Position numbers and translations under genes: made by a program. Shown here one piece after another: positions 7,947 to 16,826 of a stretch of 64,000 bases of DNA. Below the pieces are notes generated by a model. The model ran no database searches. It saw only the letters and a program-made list of their open reading frames with translations, and had not been told where the DNA came from. The stretch covers positions 186,001 to 250,000 of the forward strand of contig JADMJJ010000005.1 in the NCBI GenBank assembly GCA_018780645.1, given 5' to 3'. The first letter of the stretch is position 1; each line of letters opens with the position of its first letter. The stretch comes from Burkholderiaceae bacterium (GTDB lineage Bacteria; Pseudomonadota; Gammaproteobacteria; Burkholderiales; Burkholderiaceae_C).

Positions 7947-10900
7947 TCAGTTGCTCGACTCCAGCTGGCGCTGCTCGAACAGATAGTCGCCCCCGGCCTG
8001 ATGGCCCGCCGCGCTGCTTGAGCCGTACTTGGGCCGCTGCGGCAGCTCCTTGGCCACCGCAAACCGCACCCGCTCGAACACATTGCCCCCGGCCTGCCAG
8101 CTGCTCACCTGCCTGAGCTGGTTCATCAGGTTCCAGGCAAAAGGCGAGTGGCCGTTCTTGCCCTCGTCGAACACCGGCTCGTTGCCGCCCGACGACATCA
8201 CCACCACCGACTTGCGCGCCAGCACCGCCTGCGGGTCGGCACCGCCGGGTGTGGCGCGGATGCGCTCGTCCGAGACCAGCGAACCCGAGTAGCAGCTGTC
8301 CGAGATCAGCGCCACCTGCGACGCACCGATCTGCGCAATCATGCGGCCGATGTCGGCATTGGACAGCCAGGTCTCGGGCTTCTTGGCATCGGCGTCGGCC
8401 AGCTGCCAGTAGCCCAGGCCGGTGGATTCGACCAGCTCGCCGTGACCAGCGTAGTAGATGACGACCGAATCCTTGGGGCCCAGCTCCAGCGCGAGCTTGG
8501 TCAGCGCGCTGACCACCGCCTGCTTGCTGGCATTCGGGATGACCACCGTTTCGTAGCCCAGTGCGCCATCGAACAGGCTACCCACCGTCTGTGCGTCCTT
8601 CACGGCATTGCCCAGCTGCGGGATGCTCTTGTCCTGGTAGTTGTCGATGCCGATGACGACGGCGACCTTGCGTTCGATCTGCGGCAGCGCAGCGGCCTTG
8701 ACCTTGCGCTTGTGGCCGAGGTTGACCGTCAGGCCCTTGGGTTCGGGCTGTGCCGCCGCGATGACCCCAGGCCGTGCCGGCGCCTGCTGCATCTGCGCCA
8801 GCTCTTCGGACGCCTTGGCGGCCTGGATCTGACGCTTGAGCTCGTCGGTCAGGATACAGTCGCCGGCCGCCACGTCGCGGCCGGTCTTGCACAGGCGCAG
8901 GTCGGCCAGCGAGGCGTTCTGCTCCAGCTTGTAGATGGCATCGGCAAAAAGGGCCTTCTTGTAACGGTCACGCGAGGCCAGCATATTGGCCAGCGCGTCC
9001 TGCGACATATCGCCCAAACGCACGCCCGCGAACGAGGGCGTGCCACCGGCATTGCCGCCCAGTGTGGACAGCACGGCGGCGCCGGCTGCCGCCTCGGCGC
9101 CGGCTGCCGGCGCCTGCAGCATGTTCAGCAGGCCGCCCAGGCCGCTGTTGGTGGGCGCCGGCGGCGGGCTGAGCACGGAATTGACGGCCACCGTTGTGCC
9201 CTGGTTCAAGGTGGCCGTAGGGCTGACACCGGTGACGGTGAAGGCGGTGGCATTGCCCGGCGCCTGCGCAAAGCTGTAGTTCTGCGCACTCAGCCCCGCA
9301 CCCAAGATGGCATAGCTGCCCGCCGCCGTCTGCACCTCGACTTCGCTGCTGAAGTTCAAGGTGCCGTTGGTCGCCGTCTGCTGGGTCTCGCCGCCGACGA
9401 AGCCGGTGACGCTGCCGCTCAAGGCCGGCACCGCATCACCGATGGCCTTGCTCACCGGGCTGGCCAGGTACTGCAGGCTGGCCGGGGTGATGCTGGCCGT
9501 CAGGCTCGGCGCGACGACTTGGTAGTTGCCGGCGTCTGCGCCCGTGAGGGTGTAGCCGCTGACCGTGACCTGCTTGGCACTGCCAACGTTCTTGTCGCCG
9601 AAGCTGGCGCTGGCCGTGCCGCCGACGCTGACGCTGTCATTGGCCAGGGCCTGCACGATGGCATTGCCACTGAGGGTGGCCACCAGGGTGGCGTCATAAA
9701 CCTTGCTGTTGGCACTGATGCCGCTGATGGTCAGGCTGGCGGGCGTGATGTCGGCCCGGAGATCGGCCGGCGGGTTCAGCGTGTAGTTGCCGGCGTCCGC
9801 TCCGCTCAGCGTATAGCCGCTGACTCTGACGCTCTTGCCGCTGCCGACATTCTTGTTGGCAAAGCTGGCCACGGCCGTGCCGCCGATGCTGACGGCGTCG
9901 CTGCCCAGGGCCTGCACGGTGGCGCTGCCACTGAGGCTGGCGGCAGTGCTGGCGTCATAGACCTTGTTGTTGGCGCTGACGCCTGTCACGCTCAAGGAGG
10001 CCGGTGTGATGCTGGCCATCAGGTTGCCCGGGGCTTGCAGGGTGTAGTTGCCGGCGTCCGCCCCGGTGAGGCTGAAGTTGCCGACGATGACAGGCTTGCC
10101 GGCGCCGACGTTCTTGTCGGCAAAGCGGGCGCTGGCGCTGGCCGAGTCGACGCTGACCACATCGCTGCCCAGCGCGCTGATATTGGCACCGCCGGTGAGT
10201 GTGGCCGCCGTGCCCGCGTCATAGACCTTGTCAGCCACACCGAGCCCTGCGATGACCAGCGTGGCCGGGGTGATGCTGGCGCTCAGGCCGGTGGGTTGGG
10301 TCGCGGTGTAGTTGGCCGCATCGGCGCCGCTCAGCGTGTAGCCGATGACGCTGACGCTCTTGCCGGTGCCGGCGTTCTTGTCGCTGAAGCTGGCCACGGC
10401 CGTGCCACCGACGGTGACAACATCGCTGCCCAGCGCCTTGACCGCGGCGCTGCCGGCCAGGGTGGCCGCGGTGCCGGCGTCATAGACCTTGTTGTTGGCG
10501 GTGACGCCGCTGATGGCCAGCGTCGCCGGGGTGATGTTGGCACTGAGGTTGCCGATGGGCTGCAGCACATAGTTGCCGGCGTCGGCGCCGCCGAGGCCAA
10601 AGCCGCTGAGCACGACGGTCTTGGCCGTACCGACGTTCTTGTCGACGAAGTTGGCCGAACCGGCGTTGAGCGTCACCACATCGTTGCCGATGGCGTTGAC
10701 CTGGCCCGCGCTGGCCAAGGTGGCCACCGTGGTGGCGTCATAGACCTTGTTGTTCGCCGTCAGGCCGCTGACCGCGATACTGGCCGGGGTGATGTCGGCA
10801 CTCAGATTGCCCGAGAACGACACGGTGTAGTTGCCCGCATCCGGACCGCTGAGTCCGAAGCCGTCCAGCACCACGGTCTTGCTCGTGCCGACGTTCTTGT

Positions 10901-13900
10901 CGGTGAAGCTGCCCGAGCCGAACGACAGGCTGACGGAATCGCCCTGCAGCGGTGAAATGCCGGAGCCGCCCGAGATCGACACCGAGGTGCCGCCGTCATA
11001 GACCTTGTTGGCCGCGCTCAGATTGCCCCCATTCAGCGCCAGAGGCGTGATGTTGGCCGTCAGCGTCGGCGCGATCAGGTTGTAGTTGTTGGCGTCTTCC
11101 CCGCCCAGACGCAGATCGGACACGCTCACCGGCTTGGACGTTCCGGCGTTGCGGTCGCTGAACGACGCCACCCCTTCGAAGGTGGCCAGCGGCGTGATGC
11201 CGCCTTGCGGCCCATTGCCCTTGCCGCCGGCGAGCTCGGAATTGTTCTGGAAGAACACGAACACCGAGTCTTCGCCCAAGGCGTTGACCGTCGGATCGCC
11301 GCTGAGCGTGGCCGCGGTCGAACGGTCATAGGTCTTGCTGAGCGCCGTGAGGCCCGTGACCTGCAGGTCGGCCCGGGTGATGGCGGCCGACGAGCCGCCC
11401 TCGGGCGCAAAGAAGGTGTAGTTGCTCGCCTTGCCGCCGTTGCTGCCGTCCTGCAACTCGATGGCGTCGAATATCACGGTCTTCTCGCTGCCGACGTTCT
11501 TGTCCAGGAAGTGCCCGGCCACGACGATGCCCAGCGTCTCATCGCCCACCAGGTTGGACATCGGCGACACCAGCCTGCCCGTGGCATTCGTCGTCGCGTC
11601 ATACACCTTGCTGTCGGCCGCCAAATTGCCAGACACATGCCTTTTCGTGATCGTGCCCTTCAAGGTGTTTTGCACGGTGTAGCCATAGACGGGCTTGCCG
11701 TTCTCATCCTCAAAACCGGTGTTCATCAGCGCGCCGACGTCGAGCGGCTTGTTCTCCCCGGCGTCCTTGTCCAGATAGACGGGCAACGGCGCGGTCGCCA
11801 GGCCGGTGGCCACATCGCCCAGCAAGGTGAAGACCCGGGTGCCGCCGAGAACCGTTGCCGAAGTCGTGCCGTCGTAGGCGCGAGTCTCAACCTCCCCCTC
11901 TATCAGCGCCGTTTGCGGCACGTTGAACAGAAAGCCGTTCTTGCCCAGATTGTCGATGCCGGGGCCGCCCGAAATATCGGCGAAACCGCGGGAGTCATGC
12001 TTGGTGTAGTCGTGGTTCAGGCCATTCGGTGACCAGTTCAGCTGAGGATCACTGGCGTAGATCAGCCAGTTGCCGTTGGGGGTGTTCAGCAGCGCATCGG
12101 CTTGGTTGTCGAAGTGGGTCAGCGCGCCGCCGTTAAAGCCACTTAGCCCGATCGCCAGGCCGCCGGCCGTCGAACTCAGCGAGGAGCCAAAACCGTATGA
12201 CTGCCCGTTGGCCTGCACATCGATAGCGCCGCCAGCCTGGATACGGCTGTTGGTCATGGTCAGGCCGCCCAGGCCTCGGGTGGCCTGTATCAGCACATCG
12301 CCATCGGTCACCACGCGGGTATGACCCAGCGCGAGGTTGGGCCCGATCAGGGTCACCGAGCCGCCGCCGGTGGAGTTGATCACCTCCGACGTCAGGTCAC
12401 CGTTGATGCGCAGCGACCCGGTCTCCGAGCCGCCGGTCGCGTCGATCAGGATGTGGGCGCCATGGGCGGCCACCAGACTGGTCGTCTCGGTGTCGATCAC
12501 CACGCCATCGGTGCCCTGTCCACGCACACGCAGTAGGTAGCTCGGGTCGGTCACAGGTGTACCCGGATCCAGCAGAAGGCGCGCGCCCCGGCCGGTGCCG
12601 GGGTTCATCTGCACGCCCACGCCACCCAGCGACCAGCCCAAGACATCGATCGCGTGAGTGGCCTCCAGGCTGCTGCCGGGGCCAATGGACACTCCCGTAC
12701 CGGATGAGCCTGCCGAGCCCCACAGCGTGATGCTGCGGCCAATCAGCAAGGGCTGACGCTGCTGGCCCATGCCCGAGCCCTGCAGCACGATGCCATTGCC
12801 GGCGCCTGACATTTCACTGGCCCCGCGCAGTGAGAGGTTGCCGCCGCCGGCATCCAGCACCGTGCCGGACTCCAGCGTGATGCCCGCACCGAAGTTTTGC
12901 GTGTTCAACGCCGCATTGCCGAATGCCGAGCCAGCGGCACCGCCGCCGATGTCGATGTTGCCGCCACCAGAAACAATGGTTGACGTGCCGAAAAAGGACA
13001 CCGTGCCGCCCGTCGGTGCATTGCCCTGGGCAGCCACGAAGGTGACGTCCAGCGCGCCGTTGAGGCCCGAGATCGACGAGTCGATCATTTCGATATTGCC
13101 ATCGGCCAGCAGAGTCAGGCTGCCGCCGATGGCCCCTGAGCTGTGAGCAATGGTGGCATTCCTGATCTCGATATTGCCCTGCTGGCTACCCCCGGTCGAG
13201 GTCTTGATGACGACCGTTTGGCCCGCATTCAGCGCATCGTTGATGTCGCCGCTCAGCAGCACCGAATCATCGCCGCTCGGATCGAAGAATGTGCCGGCGG
13301 CTATGCGCTCGGTGCCATAGCCATAGCCGGTATCCGAGATATAGATGTTGTACGGATCAATCAGCCACTGGCCCGCCTTGCCCTTGGGGGCACCGGTATC
13401 AATGGCGGTCGGCCGGGCATCCAGCCAGCCACCGGAGGTCTCGATGAAGCCGCCGTCGCCGCCCTGGGGCCCGCCCCGGGCGCTGAAGCTGCCGTAGGCC
13501 CGGGTCGACTTGTCGCTCCAGACGATGACGCGGCCGCCGTAGCCCTGCTCGGTAGCGTCAGCCTCGATGTGCGCTTCGGGGCCGATGTAGACCGCCTCCG
13601 AGTTGGGCACGCTCGCGTCCTTGCCCTCCTGCCCGCCGCCAACCAGCACCTGGCCGCCGCCGGCCGCCCCCGAGGCGCTGACCAGGGCACGGTCCGTCAG
13701 GCCCACCTGCCGGCCCAGCAACTGGATCTGGCCGCCCTTGCCGCCATCTCCCCCGTCGGCCGTGGTGCGGCTGTCGGCGCTGAGCATCAGCGTCTGGCTG
13801 GCCTTGAGCACGATGTCGCCCCCGCTGCCCTGCAGCGAGTCGGCCCGCACAATGCCCTGCTGGTTGACGATGGCGCCGTGGATGTCGATGCGCCCGCCGG

Positions 13901-14645
13901 CCGCCGCCAGCGTGCCCAGGTTCAAGGCCTGGCCCTGCGGCGCGGTGACCTTGACGCTCAGATTCGGCGATCCGGTGTCGATCAGCTCCACGCTCTGGCC
14001 CGCGGCCAGCAGGATTTGCCCACCCGGCGCTTCGATCAGGCCCTCGTTCTTGACGCTGCCGCCGACCAGGGCGACATGGCCGCCCAGGGTCGTGCGCAGT
14101 TCACCCTGGTTGACGATCTCGGCGCTGCTGCCACCAAGCGCCTGGAAGTTGTAGCGCCCGGCCGTCCAGTCCCTGTCGCTGAGGTTCAGGGTGCTGGTGA
14201 CGAGACCGGCGACATTGATGCGTGCGCCCTGGCCGAACAGCACGCCGTTCGGGTTGAGCAACCAGACCTTGCCGTTGCTGCTGAGCTGGCCGAGGATGTT
14301 GGACGGGTCATTGCCCAGCACCCGGTTGAGCACCTGGCTGCTGGCATTGGCCTGCTCGAAGCGCACCGCGTTCTGCGCGCCGATCGAGAAGCTGTTCCAG
14401 TTCAGGATCGCGCCGTTCGAGTTGGTCACCGTCATGTTGTTGCCAACGGTGTTGACCAGGGCCCGGCCCTGCACCACGTTCAGGCCGCTGGGCAGCGTCT
14501 GCGCCTGCGCCTGCTCCATGCCCGGCCACACTGCCAGCGTCAGCAAGGAACCCGTCGCGAGTGCGGCTGCCAGACGGCGTGGGGCAATGCGTCGCGCGCC
14601 CAGGTTGCGGATGACGGCTCGAAGGTTTTGGCTGGACTGGCTCAT
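7947..14645 (-). CDS. TpsA-type exoprotein with YDG/MBG repeats and a C-terminal caspase-like domain
   Basis: The product has 2232 residues. Residues 1-48 form a long signal peptide ending in AQA. Residues about 50-170 are the two-partner-secretion (filamentous haemagglutinin N-terminal) domain, with LNRVLGNDPSNILGQL and LLNPNGVLFGQGA. A beta-helix-like stretch follows to about residue 900. Nine repeats marked by KVYD-x-x-T cover about residues 919-1732, then one further MBG-like unit. After an Ala-rich linker with two cysteines (about 1815-1990), residues 1992-2232 form a peptidase C14/caspase-like domain. It begins VAVVIGIDNYQD, with the catalytic His in YYAGHG (H2068) and Cys in SDSCYSGS (C2118). 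The partner transporter lies 76 bp upstream. Known TpsA proteins are adhesins, haemolysins or contact toxins; a caspase domain at the C-terminus is unusual. Secretion and protease activity are inferred. Confidence 0.88.
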   Translation of the reverse strand: MSQSSQNLRAVIRNLGARRIAPRRLAAALATGSLLTLAVWPGMEQAQAQTLPSGLNVVQGRALVNTVGNNMTVTNSNGAILNWNSFSIGAQNAVRFEQANASSQVLNRVLGNDPSNILGQLSSNGKVWLLNPNGVLFGQGARINVAGLVTSTLNLSDRDWTAGRYNFQALGGSSAEIVNQGELRTTLGGHVALVGGSVKNEGLIEAPGGQILLAAGQSVELIDTGSPNLSVKVTAPQGQALNLGTLAAAGGRIDIHGAIVNQQGIVRADSLQGSGGDIVLKASQTLMLSADSRTTADGGDGGKGGQIQLLGRQVGLTDRALVSASGAAGGGQVLVGGGQEGKDASVPNSEAVYIGPEAHIEADATEQGYGGRVIVWSDKSTRAYGSFSARGGPQGGDGGFIETSGGWLDARPTAIDTGAPKGKAGQWLIDPYNIYISDTGYGYGTERIAAGTFFDPSGDDSVLLSGDINDALNAGQTVVIKTSTGGSQQGNIEIRNATIAHSSGAIGGSLTLLADGNIEMIDSSISGLNGALDVTFVAAQGNAPTGGTVSFFGTSTIVSGGGNIDIGGGAAGSAFGNAALNTQNFGAGITLESGTVLDAGGGNLSLRGASEMSGAGNGIVLQGSGMGQQRQPLLIGRSITLWGSAGSSGTGVSIGPGSSLEATHAIDVLGWSLGGVGVQMNPGTGRGARLLLDPGTPVTDPSYLLRVRGQGTDGVVIDTETTSLVAAHGAHILIDATGGSETGSLRINGDLTSEVINSTGGGSVTLIGPNLALGHTRVVTDGDVLIQATRGLGGLTMTNSRIQAGGAIDVQANGQSYGFGSSLSSTAGGLAIGLSGFNGGALTHFDNQADALLNTPNGNWLIYASDPQLNWSPNGLNHDYTKHDSRGFADISGGPGIDNLGKNGFLFNVPQTALIEGEVETRAYDGTTSATVLGGTRVFTLLGDVATGLATAPLPVYLDKDAGENKPLDVGALMNTGFEDENGKPVYGYTVQNTLKGTITKRHVSGNLAADSKVYDATTNATGRLVSPMSNLVGDETLGIVVAGHFLDKNVGSEKTVIFDAIELQDGSNGGKASNYTFFAPEGGSSAAITRADLQVTGLTALSKTYDRSTAATLSGDPTVNALGEDSVFVFFQNNSELAGGKGNGPQGGITPLATFEGVASFSDRNAGTSKPVSVSDLRLGGEDANNYNLIAPTLTANITPLALNGGNLSAANKVYDGGTSVSISGGSGISPLQGDSVSLSFGSGSFTDKNVGTSKTVVLDGFGLSGPDAGNYTVSFSGNLSADITPASIAVSGLTANNKVYDATTVATLASAGQVNAIGNDVVTLNAGSANFVDKNVGTAKTVVLSGFGLGGADAGNYVLQPIGNLSANITPATLAISGVTANNKVYDAGTAATLAGSAAVKALGSDVVTVGGTAVASFSDKNAGTGKSVSVIGYTLSGADAANYTATQPTGLSASITPATLVIAGLGVADKVYDAGTAATLTGGANISALGSDVVSVDSASASARFADKNVGAGKPVIVGNFSLTGADAGNYTLQAPGNLMASITPASLSVTGVSANNKVYDASTAASLSGSATVQALGSDAVSIGGTAVASFANKNVGSGKSVRVSGYTLSGADAGNYTLNPPADLRADITPASLTISGISANSKVYDATLVATLSGNAIVQALANDSVSVGGTASASFGDKNVGSAKQVTVSGYTLTGADAGNYQVVAPSLTASITPASLQYLASPVSKAIGDAVPALSGSVTGFVGGETQQTATNGTLNFSSEVEVQTAAGSYAILGAGLSAQNYSFAQAPGNATAFTVTGVSPTATLNQGTTVAVNSVLSPPPAPTNSGLGGLLNMLQAPAAGAEAAAGAAVLSTLGGNAGGTPSFAGVRLGDMSQDALANMLASRDRYKKALFADAIYKLEQNASLADLRLCKTGRDVAAGDCILTDELKRQIQAAKASEELAQMQQAPARPGVIAAAQPEPKGLTVNLGHKRKVKAAALPQIERKVAVVIGIDNYQDKSIPQLGNAVKDAQTVGSLFDGALGYETVVIPNASKQAVVSALTKLALELGPKDSVVIYYAGHGELVESTGLGYWQLADADAKKPETWLSNADIGRMIAQIGASQVALISDSCYSGSLVSDERIRATPGGADPQAVLARKSVVVMSSGGNEPVFDEGKNGHSPFAWNLMNQLRQVSSWQAGGNVFERVRFAVAKELPQRPKYGSSSAAGHQAGGDYLFEQRQLESSN
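9450..11890 (-). repeat. Array of nine YDG/MBG coding repeats
   Basis: Inside the exoprotein gene, the codons for KVYD recur on the minus strand near 9693, 9954, 10218, 10479, 10737, 10995, 11325, about 11600 and 11871. The first six are spaced 258, 261 or 264 bp, that is 86-88 codons, and remain similar at DNA level. The three nearest the N-terminus are longer and more diverged. Such arrays can change copy number by recombination. Confidence 0.8.
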
Positions 14646-14721
14646 GATGGACTGCCTCTCGAAATTCGGGTCTGGGCCGGTGGCGCAGCGCTCAATGGAG
14701 CCGCCGCGCCCACGGGCTCAT

Positions 14722-16332
14722 TCATATAAAGCTGTAGTTCGCCTGGAAGTGGAAGCCCACATCGTTACGTTCGGTGCGTGCTCCGGCGCGCAGGGCCTGG
14801 GCCATGTCGAGCCGGACCTGCAGCGGTCCGGCCCCCAGCCGCAGGCCCAGGCCCACCGAGGCCAGACCGCAGGACACCTGGACATTGCGGCAGGGCATGC
14901 CGCGCTGGTTTCTGACCTTGCCGCCATCGACGAAGGCCAGCGCCCGCAGGCTGCCAAGGCTTTCGCTGAAGCGCTTGGCCATATCGGGCGCATAGAGTTC
15001 GATGCTGGCCGACAGGCCGCTGTCGCCGAGGATCTCGCGCTCCTCGTAGCCACGCACCGAGTTGGCACCACCCAGACCGAACTGCTCGCCCGAGATCAGG
15101 GCGTCGCCGCTGACCTGGCTGTTCAAGCGTCCCTGCAAGGCCCATTGCTGAGGCAGCGCCATGCCGCCGAACAGGTTCAGCCGCAGGCTGGTGTACCGCC
15201 GTTTGGCCCCTGTGCGCACGGCCTCAAAATTGGAAGCTGCGCCGTAGCGCCCGCCCAGCCCGAGGTTGTGGATCAGCGAAAGGTTGGCGCCCATCGAGGT
15301 GTCGCCCTGCTTTTGCAGGGTGTACTCCAGCGACAGCGGGTGCACGGTCACGCTCTCGCCTGCGGTGCCGCAGGCGCCCGCGGGCAGGCCGGCGATGCTG
15401 CAGTCGTTGATGTAGGCACGCTGGTCAATGCCCAGTATCACGCGGTGATCGACCTCGCCCATGCGGGGCAGGTACTTGCTCAGCCGCATGCCATAGATCT
15501 GGCCCTTGCCGCTGAACTGCAGCGGTCCGGCCGCCGTGCCGGTGCTGCCGCCGTCGACATTGGAGTGGGCGGCATAGGCATCCAAGGTCATGCCCTGGGC
15601 ATAGAAGGGCACGCGGTAGCTGGCACTGAACACCGCCACCGACGAGAGCTTCTCCGGCGCGAACTGGAATTGCAGTGAGAGCTGGTGGTCCAGATCCCAC
15701 AGCGCACCATGCTGGTAACCGACATTGGCACGCAGTCGACCGGTGCTGGCGTTGCCGGTGTTGTCCAGCGCAAGTGTCCAGCGCTGGGCGCTCTGTTCGG
15801 TGACGGTGATGTGGGCATCAACCTCGCCCTGGCGCTGGCCGGCCTCCAGCGAGACAGCCACCTGCTTGGCCGGGTTCTCGTTGGCGAGCTGGATCTGCGC
15901 ATCGATGCGCTGCACCTGGGGCGTCTGGCCCTTGGTCAGCAGCGGCAGGCTGCGCAGGATATTGGCCTCGCTGAACTGCTTGTTGCCGCCGACGTCGATG
16001 CGGGTGATGCGCCCCTCCAGCACCGCGATGGTGGCCGTGCCGGCCCCGGCGGTCTGCTCGGGCACGTAGGCGATCACGGCGCCATAGCCTGCCTGGCGAT
16101 AAAGCTCCTGCACCGCCAGTGCCGCCTGTTTCAGCTCCTCCAGCGTGCGCTCGCCCTTGAAAGGCGTCAGGACGGCGTCGAGGCTGGCCTGCGGCAGCAA
16201 GGTGTTGCCGGTGACGGCAAAAGCCTTGACCTGGACACGCGCCGCCGCGCCCTGGGCCTGGGCCGACAGTGCCGTGCTCAAACCAAGCACCAAGAGACTG
16301 TGGGAAAGAAGGCGAACAGCTTGCAGCTTCAT
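14722..16332 (-). CDS. ShlB/FhaC-type two-partner secretion transporter (TpsB)
   Basis: The 536-residue product has a signal peptide (MKLQAVRLLSHSLLVLGLST...), POTRA domains (VKAFAVTGNTLLP, then about residues 40-200) and a 16-strand type barrel ending with an aromatic-rich C-terminus (HFQANYSFI) recognised by BAM. GEQFGLGGANSVRGYEERE contains the conserved VRGY loop of the FhaC/ShlB family. TpsB proteins thread their TpsA partner across the outer membrane by recognising its TPS domain; the partner is the 2232-residue protein just downstream. The start codon leads the minus-strand operon. Confidence 0.93.
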   Translation of the reverse strand: MKLQAVRLLSHSLLVLGLSTALSAQAQGAAARVQVKAFAVTGNTLLPQASLDAVLTPFKGERTLEELKQAALAVQELYRQAGYGAVIAYVPEQTAGAGTATIAVLEGRITRIDVGGNKQFSEANILRSLPLLTKGQTPQVQRIDAQIQLANENPAKQVAVSLEAGQRQGEVDAHITVTEQSAQRWTLALDNTGNASTGRLRANVGYQHGALWDLDHQLSLQFQFAPEKLSSVAVFSASYRVPFYAQGMTLDAYAAHSNVDGGSTGTAAGPLQFSGKGQIYGMRLSKYLPRMGEVDHRVILGIDQRAYINDCSIAGLPAGACGTAGESVTVHPLSLEYTLQKQGDTSMGANLSLIHNLGLGGRYGAASNFEAVRTGAKRRYTSLRLNLFGGMALPQQWALQGRLNSQVSGDALISGEQFGLGGANSVRGYEEREILGDSGLSASIELYAPDMAKRFSESLGSLRALAFVDGGKVRNQRGMPCRNVQVSCGLASVGLGLRLGAGPLQVRLDMAQALRAGARTERNDVGFHFQANYSFI

Positions 16333-16826
16333 CGGGATGCCCTGGGTTTATGGCTATGGGGCGAGCGTAGCGACAAATACGCGCACCGGGTCGTTGGTCT
16401 GAACCCGAGGCGGGGCTGGTACGAAGCGAACAGGCCCCACAGTCGCCGGCCGAATCCAGCCTGCCAACTGCTGCCGCATGCTAGCCGGGACATGGATTCA
16501 AACATATCCCCCATTCGTGCGTCACCCCCTTTATGACGAGAACTTCAGCACGCCTGCCACGCTTGCGCAACGCACCGTCGGCGTGCGTCGAACGGCCGCC
16601 GTCAGCGTCCGGAGGTCAATTGATACCGGCCTGATACGCGATGCGCACCGCCCCGGCAAAAAGCACTCGAAACTGGGGGGTCTGCAGATGCAAATCCCGC
16701 TATGAGTTGTCATGGCCCGGTGTTACATTGCCCCGCAGAAGCAGGCACCGCGCAGCCCTTGGCTCGACATATTGCGCAGCGGTCCGGCAGTCCCGAGTCG
16801 AATAAAACTCAAACAGGTACGACGCA
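16333..16826. other. Divergent intergenic region between the TPS operon and the T6SS locus
   Basis: This 494-bp stretch holds no gene I can support. It must contain the promoters for tpsB (minus strand) and tssA (plus strand). I could not find a convincing -35/-10 pair or a correctly spaced sigma-54 site. Its base composition is slightly less GC-rich than the genes around it. Confidence 0.6.

Noticed and set aside
8148-10955. Open frame of 935 codons on the plus strand opposite the exoprotein gene
   Set aside because: It mirrors the YDG repeats in the opposite strand and has low-complexity Gly/Ala/Asp/Arg composition; the sense gene has clear domains.
9450-11890. Regular repeats considered as a CRISPR or satellite array
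   Set aside because: The units are 258-264 bp long, in frame and encode protein repeats.
16759-16775. Possible sigma-54 promoter (TTGGCTCG ... TTGC) before tssA
   Set aside because: The distance between GG and GC is one base longer than the strict sigma-54 spacing, and the -24 box has a mismatch.
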